Counted from the first letter of the stretch, positions 15,031 to 24,012 are shown. The stretch: DNA of 64,000 nucleotides from Neptuniibacter pectenicola (GCF_001597735.1 NZ_LUTS01000008.1:1-64000), one strand, 5' to 3'. Made by a program: numbers and translations. The notes: generated by a model not told the origin, from the letters alone.

Positions 15031-15948
15031 ATGTTTACTATTAATATGAGTATGTTGGAAGAAGCGTTAAGTATGTTCGCTTTTTTAGCGGTGGAATTGA
15101 CACTTTTATTTCTTTTTATTAGCTACATCGTTGGAGTGCTGCAGGAGTATATACCGCCATCGAAAATAGAAAACATCTTAAGTAGTAAAAAAGGAAAGGG
15201 CTATCTGATAGCTGGATTTTTGGGGGCAATAACCCCGTTTTGTTCTTGCTCCACAATTCCTTTCTTAAAAGGGTTGTTAAGGGCGAAGGCTGGGTTCGGT
15301 ACGATGATGGTGTTCCTGTTTGCGAGTCCGCTATTAAACCCTATTATTATCGGGTTATTTACAGTGTTGTTTGGTTGGCAGGTAGCCCTGTTCTATTTTG
15401 TTATTGCAATGGGAGTATCCGTAATAGCGGGTTATACATTGGAAAAATTAGGTTTTGAGAAATATGTAAAAGCAGAAGCTTATATAGCGCCTCAACCTTC
15501 CTCCTGTGGATCAGGTTGTGGAGGACCGTCTATACCGATTAGTAAATGGAAACGCATTTGGAACACAACGTTTGCTGATTTCAAAACAGTGCTCCCTTAT
15601 TTGCTTGGGGGGATCGTGATTGGCTCATTAATTTACGGCTTTATGCCTACCGAGTTGGTGGTTAAATTTGCAAAAGATGATAATCCGTTTGCCATTCCTA
15701 TCGCCGCCATAATTGGTATTCCTCTCTATATTCGAGCAGAGGCGGTTATTCCATTGAGTGCGGCGCTGGCGGAAAAAGGGATGGGGTTTGGCGCGGTTAT
15801 GGCATTAATTATTGGCAGTGCCGGGGCTAGTTTAACGGAAGTTATTTTACTTAAGTCAATATTCAAAAATCCTATGATTGTTGCTTTTTTAGTGGTGATC
15901 CTTTCAATGGCCATGAGTGCAGGTTACCTCTACACGTTCCTGTTTTAA
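15031..15948 (+). CDS. permease of the DUF318/YraQ (ArsP-like) family
   Basis: Inner-membrane permease with about eight hydrophobic segments. The family mark T-P-F-C-S-C-S-T-I-P-F lies near residues 69-79; the Cys residues there are needed for organoarsenical export in ArsP. A second half repeats the pattern (I-P-L-Y-I-R-A-E-A-V-I-P-L). A central loop carries C-G-S-G-C-G-G (about 165-171), a possible metal-thiolate site. Together with the divergent ArsR gene, this suggests efflux of a methylated or soft metalloid, though many DUF318 members have no known substrate. ATG 15031 has GAGGGAAG upstream; the in-frame start at 14983 lies in the operator region and is unlikely. Confidence 0.87.
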   Translation: MFTINMSMLEEALSMFAFLAVELTLLFLFISYIVGVLQEYIPPSKIENILSSKKGKGYLIAGFLGAITPFCSCSTIPFLKGLLRAKAGFGTMMVFLFASPLLNPIIIGLFTVLFGWQVALFYFVIAMGVSVIAGYTLEKLGFEKYVKAEAYIAPQPSSCGSGCGGPSIPISKWKRIWNTTFADFKTVLPYLLGGIVIGSLIYGFMPTELVVKFAKDDNPFAIPIAAIIGIPLYIRAEAVIPLSAALAEKGMGFGAVMALIIGSAGASLTEVILLKSIFKNPMIVAFLVVILSMAMSAGYLYTFLF

Positions 15949-16012
15949 TAGATCGTACGCGTTGTGTTATGAATGATCATGACGAATGGTTGTGATGAAT
16001 TAAGTAAGGGGT

Positions 16013-16040
16013 CTGAAAGGCGAGTATCAACGCCTTTCAG
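16013..16040. terminator. hairpin between convergent permease and cfa operon
   Basis: CTGAAAGGCG (16013-16022) and CGCCTTTCAG (16031-16040) form a perfect 10-bp stem with an 8-base loop. There is no T-run on the plus strand. It sits between convergent genes, so it may stop transcription from either side. Confidence 0.5.
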
Positions 16041-16163
16041 GGGGGGTATGGTAAATCATGGGGGTGGAAATGGATGGGCTAGCTAACCTTTGGCAAGGAT
16101 TAGAATCGCTCACAAGACGACTACATAATCTCAAACCGCCGATCATAACTAACCGGATCGTCA

Positions 16164-17423
16164 TTAGGTAGATACTCTATCGCTACCGGAATCTTGATCG
16201 GTGTGGGCTAATAGATACAGACCAACATCAATAGAACCCTGCTCAAAGCCGCCTTCACAATACGCCATGTAGTAACGCCATAAGCGATAGAAGTTTTCGT
16301 CAAATCCTTGTTGCTTTATGTTCCCCCATGATTGTTCAAAACGATTGCACCATTCTCGTAAAGTGCGAGCGTAATCTTTACCAAATAACTGATGCTCTTT
16401 AAGCGTAAAACCGTGCTCGTTTAGCTTTTCCTTAAAGACCGATATGCTGGGTAACATACCACCGGGAAAGATATAACGTTGTATAAAATCCGCTTGCTTA
16501 CGGTAATGATGAAAACGCTCATCTTCAATCGTAATGACTTGCAATACCGCATGACCGCCTGGCTTGAGCACGCGTTTAAGGGTGTGGAAATAGGTATCCC
16601 AGTGGGCTTCACCCACCGCTTCAAACATCTCAATAGAGACAACCGCATCATATTGAGTATGTAGGTCACGGTAGTCGGTTAAGCTGAGGTGGACCTTATC
16701 GCTTAAGCCATCGTTTTTAATCCGTTGTTGAGCCCAGTTAAGCTGTTCTTTTGATAGGGTTATGCCGTGTATTCGCAGGTCATGTTCTTGGCTTGCTTGG
16801 GCTGCAAAGCCTCCCCAGCCGCAGCCTATTTCTACTACATGTTCACCCGGTTTTGCTTTTAATAGCTCAATGATCCGAGCGTTTTTCCCCCGTTGTGCCG
16901 TGTACAGGGACTCATCCGGTTGGCTGTATAAGGCTGAGGAGTAGGTCATGGACTTATCGAGCCAATGTTTATAAAAATCATTGCCTAAGTCGTAATGGGC
17001 GGAGATGTTTTTCCTGCTGCCTGCGGGGGTGTTATCACGTGTCCAGTGGTAGATATTATGTAATGTGCTGATCACAATACGGGCTTTAGAAAGATCCGTG
17101 AGTGCATCTTCGTAGGCCAGCGCCCATTTTACGAGCGCTGTTAGGTTTGAGCTGTCCCACTCACCTGCAAGATAACTTTCAGACCAGCCGTTAATTCCAC
17201 CGAAGAATAAGCGTAAAAGAGGGCGGAGGTTGTTTAATTTAATATCAGCTTCGGGCTTGTTACTGCCGAACAGGCAACAGTAGCCGCTGGGTAATTTAAG
17301 GTTGAGTGTGCCGCACTGGGCATTGAGTTTTTTCTCAAAGGTATTAAGTAACTTTTTTTCTAACCACGTTGGCTCAAATGGGGAGGCCTTAAGCTGTGTT
17401 GATGGTTGCTCATAAGCTTTCAT
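16164..17423 (-). CDS. cfa: cyclopropane-fatty-acyl-phospholipid synthase
   Basis: Transfers a methylene group from S-adenosylmethionine to the double bond of unsaturated phospholipid acyl chains, at the membrane surface. The AdoMet site V-E-I-G-C-G-W-G-G-F-A lies near residues 197-207. Y-D-L-G-N-D-F-Y near 144-151 and the M-T-Y-S-S-A block are the family's other marks. Length 419 fits. It is the last of three overlapping genes (14-base overlap with the DUF1365 gene) led by an FAD oxidoreductase. The same trio is part of the RpoE/ChrR singlet-oxygen regulon in Rhodobacter sphaeroides, and the sigma factor gene stands just beyond the operon here. Confidence 0.95.
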   Translation of the reverse strand: MKAYEQPSTQLKASPFEPTWLEKKLLNTFEKKLNAQCGTLNLKLPSGYCCLFGSNKPEADIKLNNLRPLLRLFFGGINGWSESYLAGEWDSSNLTALVKWALAYEDALTDLSKARIVISTLHNIYHWTRDNTPAGSRKNISAHYDLGNDFYKHWLDKSMTYSSALYSQPDESLYTAQRGKNARIIELLKAKPGEHVVEIGCGWGGFAAQASQEHDLRIHGITLSKEQLNWAQQRIKNDGLSDKVHLSLTDYRDLHTQYDAVVSIEMFEAVGEAHWDTYFHTLKRVLKPGGHAVLQVITIEDERFHHYRKQADFIQRYIFPGGMLPSISVFKEKLNEHGFTLKEHQLFGKDYARTLREWCNRFEQSWGNIKQQGFDENFYRLWRYYMAYCEGGFEQGSIDVGLYLLAHTDQDSGSDRVST

Positions 17424-18216
17424 AATGGGTTACTCCGTTTTTATCTTGCCAGCTAATACTATGGTTTTTGTGTGTGTCCCTAGGCTGTAGTTTCAGCTTT
17501 TTTCGCCACAGCTTAAGTGCTTCCCAATGGATGCCCACGATCACTTTTAGGGTCATTAAGGGGTAGCGAATAAAGACGTTAAGTAAGGAGTGATCCGTTA
17601 AGGGATGTTGAGTTCCCGTGAATGTTGCATGGAGGATCGGGTGCTTTTTCTGTTCAACCTGTTCGGTTTGGCGAATACAAACGGCGATACGTTCCGCTGG
17701 CGGATGGATACGAAAAGCATAGGTGGTATCCATCGGCATAAAAGGGCTTACGTACATTGCTTTAGTGCATGCGTGGCGTATTTGCTTGTCTTGGCTGTGG
17801 GCTTCAAAGAGATAGGTATGTCTTGAGCCGAATGTATTGGTGACTTCATAGAGAATCACGTCGAGTTCATCACGTTCGTTATAGCAAAAATACACACTAA
17901 GTGGATTGAAGGTGTAGCCGAGTATGCGGGGGTAACAGAGCAGCTGTATCCGGTGAGTTGCGCGCGCATACCCTTTGTCGGTCAGGCATTGTCTGATGTC
18001 GTCGGCTAAGGAGCCTCGTCCGCTACCGTGGTCTTTTTCATTAAAGGAGAAAAGGTTAAATCCATTAATCGATAGCCATTTCAGCTTATTTAATAGGGGC
18101 AGTTCATCAAGGTCGACGCATAGGGAGAAAACCCGATAGATAAAACGGTTTTTAACGGGCCGAAAACGATGGTGCATAACAACCCCTTGATAAAGGCAAG
18201 AGCGTAGATTAACCAT
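17410..18216 (-). CDS. DUF1365 domain-containing protein
   Basis: A 268-residue protein of unknown biochemical function. Conserved family blocks are visible: H-H-R-F-R-P-V-K-N-R-F near the start, Y-P-R-I-L-G-Y-T-F-N-P-L-S-V-Y-F-C-Y near residues 94-111 and K-A-M-Y-V-S-P-F near 147-154. It is nearly always found between an FAD-dependent amine-oxidase-like protein and a Cfa-like methyltransferase, as here, with overlaps of 8 and 14 bases that indicate coupled translation. It probably works with those two on membrane fatty acids; in other bacteria such sets are linked to modified or furan fatty acids. That role is inference. Confidence 0.9.
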   Translation of the reverse strand: MVNLRSCLYQGVVMHHRFRPVKNRFIYRVFSLCVDLDELPLLNKLKWLSINGFNLFSFNEKDHGSGRGSLADDIRQCLTDKGYARATHRIQLLCYPRILGYTFNPLSVYFCYNERDELDVILYEVTNTFGSRHTYLFEAHSQDKQIRHACTKAMYVSPFMPMDTTYAFRIHPPAERIAVCIRQTEQVEQKKHPILHATFTGTQHPLTDHSLLNVFIRYPLMTLKVIVGIHWEALKLWRKKLKLQPRDTHKNHSISWQDKNGVTHYESL

Positions 18217-19582
18217 GGGCTTTAACCTGCGTAATGATGGGGGCTTTTATCTGACGTTGCTCAGTGACAAAAATGCGGCTGTTCTTATCACTGAGCGTCC
18301 AGGGTCGAGGAATCCCCCCCAGCTGTTCAGCAACCGCAAGCCCGGACTGTAATCCATCTTCATGGAAACCGTAGCCAAAATAAGCGCCGCAGAACCATGT
18401 ACGATGTTGACCTTGAAGCTGCCATAACGCTTTTTGCGTATTGAACGCTTCTCGACCAAATTCTGGATGATCGTAAAAGAAACTGCGAATGATGCTGCCG
18501 TCTTTAGGTTCTTTTAGCGGGTTGAGTGAAAGAAACAGGGGGACATCTGTGTTCAGTGGTTGCAACTGGTTCATCCAATAGGTTACAGATACTTCTTGGG
18601 ATTGGTCCCGTTGACCGGCAGACATGTAGTTCCAGCTGGACCAAACCGCAGGACGTTTAGGCATGAGTGATGCGTCAGTATGCAAGTAGGCTTTATTTCG
18701 TTGATAGGGAAAGTGTTTTAATAACCGCTGTTCGTCGTCTGTCGGTGAGTCTAATAACGCGATGGCTTGATCGGAGTGACAAGCGAGCACAATATCATCG
18801 TAATAGTCTCTGTTGCCGTGAAGGTCTTCAATAATGACATGATCTTCATGACGAATAACCTTGTGTATACGGCTATTTAAGCGGATTTTGCCCTCTAAAA
18901 CGTGGGCTATTTTATCTACATACTGCTTGCTGCCGCCCACCACGGTACGCCATTGAGGGCGATCCTTAAGTTGAGCGAGTCCATGGTTTTGGCAGAATCG
19001 TAGAAAGCTACTGGCAGGGTAGTCCAGCATCTTATCAACGGGTGTCGACCAAATCGCAGCTCCCATCGGAAGAAGGTGGTTATAGATGAAGCCTTTACTG
19101 TAACCTTGCTGCTGCAAAAGCTCGCCTAATGTAATCTGATTAATATCGGTTTGGTTCATCAGCATGCTAGCGTCGTTATAAAACCTGAGAACCTCTCGCA
19201 CCATGTTCCAAAAGCTGGGTTTTAGTAGATTACTTTTTTGCGCCAGTAGGCCAGACAACCCGGTACCTGAATATTCAAGTTGTCCTTCGTTGATGGACAC
19301 GGCAAATGACATGTCGGTTTCACAGGTATTGATGTTCAATGTTGAAAAGAGCTTAACTAGGTTAGGGTAGTTGGTGGGGTTAAACACAATAAAACCGGTA
19401 TCTACATCGACACTGACACCTTGGACGTCACAGGTGACTGTATTGGAGTGACCTCCAAGCCTGTCGTCTTTTTCATATAGCGTGACATCGTGCGCCTTAT
19501 TCAGAAGCCACGCACAACTTAGGCCGGATATACCTGAACCAACCACGGCGATTTTTTTGCGACGAATAGAGGCAATATTCAT
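18209..19582 (-). CDS. NAD(P)/FAD-dependent oxidoreductase (amine oxidase fold)
   Basis: A flavoprotein with the FAD-binding Rossmann motif V-V-G-S-G-I-S-G-L-S near residues 13-22, followed by Y-E-K-D-D-R-L-G-G-H-S, in the pattern of phytoene-desaturase-like amine oxidases. The C-terminus has the second FAD contact (W-F-C-G-A-Y-F-G-Y-G-F-H-E-D-G). Such proteins head the DUF1365-cfa operons of the singlet-oxygen regulon, and a fatty-acid desaturation or oxidation step is suspected. The frame opens at 19645, but the putative promoter lies at 19617-19644, so translation must start later. ATG 19582 has GGA 7 bases ahead; ATG 19594 is the alternative. Confidence 0.9.
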   Translation of the reverse strand: MNIASIRRKKIAVVGSGISGLSCAWLLNKAHDVTLYEKDDRLGGHSNTVTCDVQGVSVDVDTGFIVFNPTNYPNLVKLFSTLNINTCETDMSFAVSINEGQLEYSGTGLSGLLAQKSNLLKPSFWNMVREVLRFYNDASMLMNQTDINQITLGELLQQQGYSKGFIYNHLLPMGAAIWSTPVDKMLDYPASSFLRFCQNHGLAQLKDRPQWRTVVGGSKQYVDKIAHVLEGKIRLNSRIHKVIRHEDHVIIEDLHGNRDYYDDIVLACHSDQAIALLDSPTDDEQRLLKHFPYQRNKAYLHTDASLMPKRPAVWSSWNYMSAGQRDQSQEVSVTYWMNQLQPLNTDVPLFLSLNPLKEPKDGSIIRSFFYDHPEFGREAFNTQKALWQLQGQHRTWFCGAYFGYGFHEDGLQSGLAVAEQLGGIPRPWTLSDKNSRIFVTEQRQIKAPIITQVKAHG

Positions 19583-19616
19583 TTTATGATCCATATTAAG
19601 TAAGCATTTGTTAGTT

Positions 19617-19644
19617 ATTACGCAAGCATGGGCAAAAAAGATCA
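19617..19644 (-). promoter_or_regulatory. putative RpoE-type (ECF sigma) promoter of the FAD oxidoreductase-DUF1365-cfa operon
   Basis: On the minus strand, TGATCT (19644-19639), an 18-base spacer and TAAT (19620-19617). It mirrors the element upstream of the sigma factor gene, which has the same spacer length, and resembles the Rhodobacter RpoE consensus (TGATCC / TAAGA) as I recall it. The expected transcript start, near 19611, suits starts at 19594 or 19582. Confidence 0.6.
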
Positions 19645-19682
19645 TTTAATGTTTATCTTTTTTTTAGTTATATCGTTAATAG

Positions 19683-19710
19683 TGATCCAATATCTGTAAG
19701 GCATCGTAAG
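19683..19710 (+). promoter_or_regulatory. putative autoregulated RpoE-type promoter of the sigma/anti-sigma operon
   Basis: TGATCC (19683-19688), an 18-base spacer and TAAG (19707-19710). The transcript would begin only a few bases before ATG 19718, so either the mRNA is nearly leaderless or translation starts further in. AAGGGA (19708-19713) could act as ribosome binding site only if transcription began earlier. Confidence 0.55.
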
Positions 19711-19717
19711 GGATAGT

Positions 19718-20329
19718 ATGGAAAATAAACCACCAGGTGAAGATGTGGAAAATGTTGTAGCTATGCCAACGGTGACGGATCACAAAACTAGCGCCGATCC
19801 CGATTGGAGCGCACTGCTTACCCGCTTAACCGAGCACAAAGATAAAGCAGTGTATGTTCGTCTGTTTAGACACTTTGCGCCGCGTGTTAAAGCCTACCTG
19901 ATACGGCTTGGGCTAGTTGAAAGCGTTGCCGAAGAACTGATGCAGGAAACCATGCTCACTGTTTGGCGCAAAGCGCATCTTTATAATAGTCAAAAAGCAG
20001 CGGCCAGTACGTGGATATTTACCTTAGCTAGAAATAAAAGTATCGACCTGATGCGTAAACAAAAATATCCCGAATGTGATTTAGAGCAGTGGGAAGAGGA
20101 ACCAGATGATCAACATGACCCGTGCGAACAACGCATTATCGCTGAACGTATGAACCAAGCGATCAATACATTACCCGAAAACCAAGCTCAGGTTATATAT
20201 ATGTCATTTTTTGAGGGGCGGTCCCACTCCGATATATCAAGCCGGTTAGGGATTCCTTTGGGGAGCGTCAAATCTAGAATTAGGTTGGCATCAGAAAAGC
20301 TAAAATGGATGTGGAGGGAGGGGGTATGA
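19718..20329 (+). CDS. rpoE: ECF RNA polymerase sigma factor of the RpoE/ChrR group
   Basis: A 203-residue group IV sigma factor. Region 2 (about residues 48-115) includes A-E-E-L-M-Q-E-T-M-L-T-V-W-R and the W-I-F-T-L-A-R-N-K-S-I-D run. Region 4 (about 145-198) ends in the helix-turn-helix S-H-S-D-I-S-S-R-L-G-I-P-L-G-S-V-K-S. The anti-sigma gene overlaps it by ATGA, so the two are made together. Its sequence and partner place it with the singlet-oxygen sigma factor of Rhodobacter, not the envelope-stress RpoE of E. coli. Likely targets are its own operon and the divergent FAD-DUF1365-cfa operon, judged by the matching promoter elements. Confidence 0.92.
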   Translation: MENKPPGEDVENVVAMPTVTDHKTSADPDWSALLTRLTEHKDKAVYVRLFRHFAPRVKAYLIRLGLVESVAEELMQETMLTVWRKAHLYNSQKAAASTWIFTLARNKSIDLMRKQKYPECDLEQWEEEPDDQHDPCEQRIIAERMNQAINTLPENQAQVIYMSFFEGRSHSDISSRLGIPLGSVKSRIRLASEKLKWMWREGV

Positions 20330-21012
20330 ATATTAAACATCACCTTGATGAAGCGACACTTGTTAGCTATGCCGCGGGCGCAATGTCACAAGCGATGGCT
20401 TTAGTGACCGCGTGCCATATCTCTATGTGCCCAACATGTCGTGAGCGTCTGGCCCATTCTGAAGCGATGGGGGGGATTTTATTAGAGAGCTTGTCGCCGG
20501 CAGATGTGAGTGAAGATGCTTTACAAACATTGCTGGACTGTATTGATGAGGAACCTGACTTAGGGGCTGAGTTACTGGATTGCACCCATCCAAATGAGAC
20601 TGAGTCCCGTACGCATACGTACGACAAAGGTATCCCACATGCATTGGGAGACTACATAGGCGGTTCATTGGACAATGTTGAATGGAAACGTATCGTCCCT
20701 GGTGTTTATTTTCATGACCTGCCCTGTAAAAGTGAGCGTGGAGGCGTGTCTAGGTTGCTCCGTATTGCCCCAGGTAAAGCGATGTTACCTCACAGCCATG
20801 ACGGTAATGAACTAACCTTAATACTGCAGGGCTCTTTCTCGGATGAAATAGGGCGCTTTACGGTTGGCGATATAGCGGACTTAGATAACGAAGTCGAACA
20901 TCAACCGCTGGTGGACAGTGATGTAGATTGTATCTGTTTGATTGCAACCGATGCGCCGCTTAAATTCAGCACATTGCTAGGTAAGATTGTTCAGCCAATG
21001 ACTGGGTTTTAG
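20326..21012 (+). CDS. chrR: ChrR-family zinc anti-sigma factor with cupin domain
   Basis: Holds the sigma factor inactive until singlet oxygen or a related oxidant disrupts it. The N-terminal zinc anti-sigma domain has an early His and H-I-S-M-C-P-T-C (H-x3-C-x2-C, near residues 31-38). The C-terminal cupin (about 115-225) carries metal ligands in L-P-H-S-H-D-G-N-E-L and a later E-H. Both domains are needed for the regulated response in Rhodobacter. The ATG is preceded by GGAGGGAGGGGG and overlaps the sigma stop. The in-frame start at 20305 lies inside the sigma gene. Confidence 0.92.
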   Translation: MNIKHHLDEATLVSYAAGAMSQAMALVTACHISMCPTCRERLAHSEAMGGILLESLSPADVSEDALQTLLDCIDEEPDLGAELLDCTHPNETESRTHTYDKGIPHALGDYIGGSLDNVEWKRIVPGVYFHDLPCKSERGGVSRLLRIAPGKAMLPHSHDGNELTLILQGSFSDEIGRFTVGDIADLDNEVEHQPLVDSDVDCICLIATDAPLKFSTLLGKIVQPMTGF

Positions 21013-21058
21013 CAGCCTTTTTATGTTCAGTTATTAGATTATTTATAGGGCGATACAA

Positions 21059-22024
21059 ATGGAAAATTGTGATGTTAAACTATCAATTCCTGTCGGTGTA
21101 AGTGCGTGCTTGTTAGGCCATAAAGTCCGCTATGATGGCGGCCATAAACGCTCAAAGTATTGCTTGAATGTTTTAAGCGAATGCTTTGATTTAAAACCCT
21201 TTTGTCCTGAAGTTGCTATTGGATTAACCACGCCTCGTGAGCCTATTCGTTTAGTGGGAAGCGCTGAGGCTCCCCGTGTTGTTGGGGTAAAAGATCCCTC
21301 CCTCGATGTAACCGACAGACTGGCTGATTATGCCGATCAAGTGAGCCAAGCAGAGCAGGACTTGTGTGGTTATATACTGATGCAAGGATCCCCTAGCTGC
21401 GGTATGGAGAGAGTCAAGGTGTACCACGAAAATGGTATGCCAAATGTCGCTGGCAGCGGTGTGTATGCAGCAAGAATTATGAAGAATAACCCTGCCTTAC
21501 CGGTGGAGGAAGATGGCCGCTTAAATGATGCCGTGCTGCGCGAGAACTTTATCACCCGTGTGTTTGTTTATTACAACTGGCAGCAGGAGGTGATGAGTGA
21601 GCCTACGTTGCATAAAGTCATTCAGTTCCATAGCCGTCATAAATATCAATTGATGGCGCATAGCTATGAAGGATATAAGCAGCTAGGTAAATACTTGGCG
21701 GACGCTGCCTCTAAGCAACCCCTGACCGATGTATTGCAAAAATATATCCTCGATTTGATGACCTTCCTAAGTAAAAAGGCCGACCGTAAAAGCCATACTA
21801 ATGTGCTGATGCATATTATGGGCTATCTCAAAAAAGAGATTGATTCAGAAACGAAGCAAGACCTTTTGGATGCCATTGAACAGTACCGTACCAATAAAGT
21901 GCATCTGGTGGTGCCTTTATCCCTGCTTAAACATTACCTCAAGCGGCACGGCTCTGATTACATTAAATCGCAGGCTTACTTGGATCCTTATCCCCACGAG
22001 CTTGGATTAAGAAATTATATTTAA
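21059..22024 (+). CDS. DUF523 and DUF1722 domain-containing protein (YbgA-like)
   Basis: A 321-residue protein with an N-terminal DUF523 domain (about residues 8-160: V-S-A-C-L-L-G, V-R-Y-D-G-G-H-K, F-C-P-E-V and Q-G-S-P-S-C-G) and a C-terminal DUF1722 domain (about 190-310, with L-M-A-H-S and Q-Y-R). The biochemical role is not settled. The Cys residues in A-C-L-L-G, F-C-P-E and S-C-G look like metal or Fe-S ligands. It is often next to photolyase genes and lies here between chrR and phrB with short gaps (46 and 57 bases), so it probably belongs to the light/oxidative stress operon. Confidence 0.9.
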   Translation: MENCDVKLSIPVGVSACLLGHKVRYDGGHKRSKYCLNVLSECFDLKPFCPEVAIGLTTPREPIRLVGSAEAPRVVGVKDPSLDVTDRLADYADQVSQAEQDLCGYILMQGSPSCGMERVKVYHENGMPNVAGSGVYAARIMKNNPALPVEEDGRLNDAVLRENFITRVFVYYNWQQEVMSEPTLHKVIQFHSRHKYQLMAHSYEGYKQLGKYLADAASKQPLTDVLQKYILDLMTFLSKKADRKSHTNVLMHIMGYLKKEIDSETKQDLLDAIEQYRTNKVHLVVPLSLLKHYLKRHGSDYIKSQAYLDPYPHELGLRNYI

Positions 22025-22081
22025 TCTTCTTAGCCCGACTGAATAAAGCCGACTAAAACATACTGTGAGAGCAACAGGTCT

Positions 22082-23521
22082 GTGATAAATACAAAACTTG
22101 TTTGGTTTAGAAATGATCTTAGAATCCGTGACAATCAAGCGCTGTATTCCGCTTGCGAACGGGCGGCCCAAATGGCAACCTCCAACGCCGCAGGCAGTGG
22201 TGTTGTAGCCGTCGTGGCTATCACGCCGGAGCAATGGGTATTACAAGATGAGTCAAAAAGTCGGGTTCAGTTCTGGCTTGCTAATGTTAATGCCTTAAAG
22301 GCGGCGTTGGCGGGCTTAAACATCCCTTTAAAAATCATCCATACCGCTAACAATGAAACCTTACCTCAACAGCTACTGACGTTAGCGAACGGGTATAAGG
22401 TGAGTGAGCTTTATTTTAATAATGAAGTGCCTGAATATGAGCAAACGCGAGATGCTGCTGTTCAGCAGTTGTTTTTGGCGCAGGGCATGGACTGTCACCG
22501 GTTCGAATCAGACGTAGTATTACCTATAGGCTCTGTTCTTAATCAACAGGGCTTGCCTTATAAGGTGTTTACGCCGTTTAGCAAAGCATGGCGCCAGCGA
22601 TTTACGCAGAGTGAACAGGGGCCATTACCTGCACCACAGCCGCTTATGTCTAACCCTTGCGGCGATGTGGAAAGCGATATTATCCCTACCGATATTGGTT
22701 ATAGCTTATGCCTAGGGGCTGATTGGAATCCAGCACTCTGGCCGGCGGGAGCGGATAATGCCCATGAGCAGCTACAGCGGTTTGTCGGTGAGCACTTTCC
22801 GGATTACTCTCAGCTGCGAGACATTCCCTCACAGCCAGGCACATCTTCGTTATCGCCTTATCTAACCGTAGGGGTACTGACAACACGACAATGTATTGCA
22901 GCCGTACAGGCGTACTCTGATGACCCCGAATGGTTTTATAGCCAGTGGGTTACTGAACTGATCTGGCGAGAGTTCTACCGTCACCTTTTAGGCCTGTTCC
23001 CTGAAATGAGTCGTTTTCAGCCATTTAAACCGGAGATTGAAGCTAAAATCAGCTGGCAGTATGACAAGGCTAAATTTGAGGCCTGGTGTCGAGGTGAAAC
23101 GGGGTTTGATATTGTCGATGCGGGGATGAAGCAGTTGTTAGAAACCGGCTGGATGCATAACCGTGTCAGAATGGTTGTTGCGTCTTTTCTGACAAAACTC
23201 TTGCGTCAAGATTGGCGTTTAGGGGCGCGCTTTTTTATGCAGCATTTAATTGATGGCGACTTTGCATCCAACTTAGGCGGTTGGCAGTGGAGTGCCTCTG
23301 TCGGTGCGGATGCTGCGCCTTATTTTAGAATATTTAATCCTACCCGTCAGAGAGATCGTTTCGATCCTAAAAAGCGTTATATCGAGCGTTGGCTGTCACC
23401 CCATGCTGAGTCGTTATCAACTGATCTGCTCGGTGAGCCTACCGCACCTGTTTTGTCTCGCCCTCAGCCCGTGATTGATTATACGCTTGAGCGTAGACGT
23501 AGTATCGATGAGTACCAATAA
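22082..23521 (+). CDS. phrB: deoxyribodipyrimidine photolyase (class I CPD)
   Basis: Repairs cyclobutane pyrimidine dimers with light, using FADH- and an antenna chromophore. The N-terminal Rossmann antenna domain (V-W-F-R-N-D-L-R-I-R-D-N) covers about residues 5-135, and the helical FAD domain about 200-470. The latter has S-S-L-S-P-Y-L, E-L-I-W-R-E-F-Y-R, the Trp-rich G-W-M-H-N-R-V-R-M and the D-G-D-x-A-S-N-x-G-G-W-Q-W block that contacts FAD and the dimer. Length (479) is normal. Translation starts at GTG 22082; the ribosome binding site is poor. Its place after rpoE-chrR fits the singlet-oxygen regulon. Confidence 0.95.
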   Translation: MINTKLVWFRNDLRIRDNQALYSACERAAQMATSNAAGSGVVAVVAITPEQWVLQDESKSRVQFWLANVNALKAALAGLNIPLKIIHTANNETLPQQLLTLANGYKVSELYFNNEVPEYEQTRDAAVQQLFLAQGMDCHRFESDVVLPIGSVLNQQGLPYKVFTPFSKAWRQRFTQSEQGPLPAPQPLMSNPCGDVESDIIPTDIGYSLCLGADWNPALWPAGADNAHEQLQRFVGEHFPDYSQLRDIPSQPGTSSLSPYLTVGVLTTRQCIAAVQAYSDDPEWFYSQWVTELIWREFYRHLLGLFPEMSRFQPFKPEIEAKISWQYDKAKFEAWCRGETGFDIVDAGMKQLLETGWMHNRVRMVVASFLTKLLRQDWRLGARFFMQHLIDGDFASNLGGWQWSASVGADAAPYFRIFNPTRQRDRFDPKKRYIERWLSPHAESLSTDLLGEPTAPVLSRPQPVIDYTLERRRSIDEYQ

Positions 23522-23597
23522 CGGCAATAACCACACGGATATCTATAGCGTTACACCTTGTTATTAGACTGCGTTTTCTGCCAGAGAGGTTTACACC

Positions 23598-23816
23598 ATG
23601 AACCCGTTTAACCCGAATAAACTACTGCTTTCTAAGTGGACGGCGGTGGAGCCGATTGAGAAGAAGAAACATTTTATCATCACTGAACTTATCCGCGATG
23701 AAGAGAATGTTCATGTTGTGGAGTGTGTGCTTGAAGCCGTGATTAATCAGCAGCGCTTTACCATGGATTTTAATGTGCTAAAAAACGATGAATGTTGGTT
23801 GCAAGGCTGGAGATAA
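23598..23816 (+). CDS. TIGR02450 family Trp-rich small protein
   Basis: A 72-residue protein with the family pattern: N-P-x-K-L-L-x-S-K-W-T-A near the start, K-K-H-F-I-I-T near residues 23-29 and a Trp-rich end (C-W-L-Q-G-W). Function unknown. Members commonly sit beside photolyase or cryptochrome genes, as here (76 bases after phrB on the same strand), so a link to the photo-stress operon is plausible. Confidence 0.88.
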   Translation: MNPFNPNKLLLSKWTAVEPIEKKKHFIITELIRDEENVHVVECVLEAVINQQRFTMDFNVLKNDECWLQGWR

Positions 23817-24012
23817 CAACACATCTATTTATGTTTATACAGAGACTTCTCTTCGTCATCTTTTAGGATTATTATCGCAAAAAACTGATCGGTGGTTGTG
23901 TGTGATAAGCGGTTGTTAGTCGGTTTGTTAGCGCCCCTATCTCTCTTAAAAATAAATCATTCGATCTTCAATGATTCGCGATATTACCTATACAGATTTG
24001 GGGGGCATGTGG

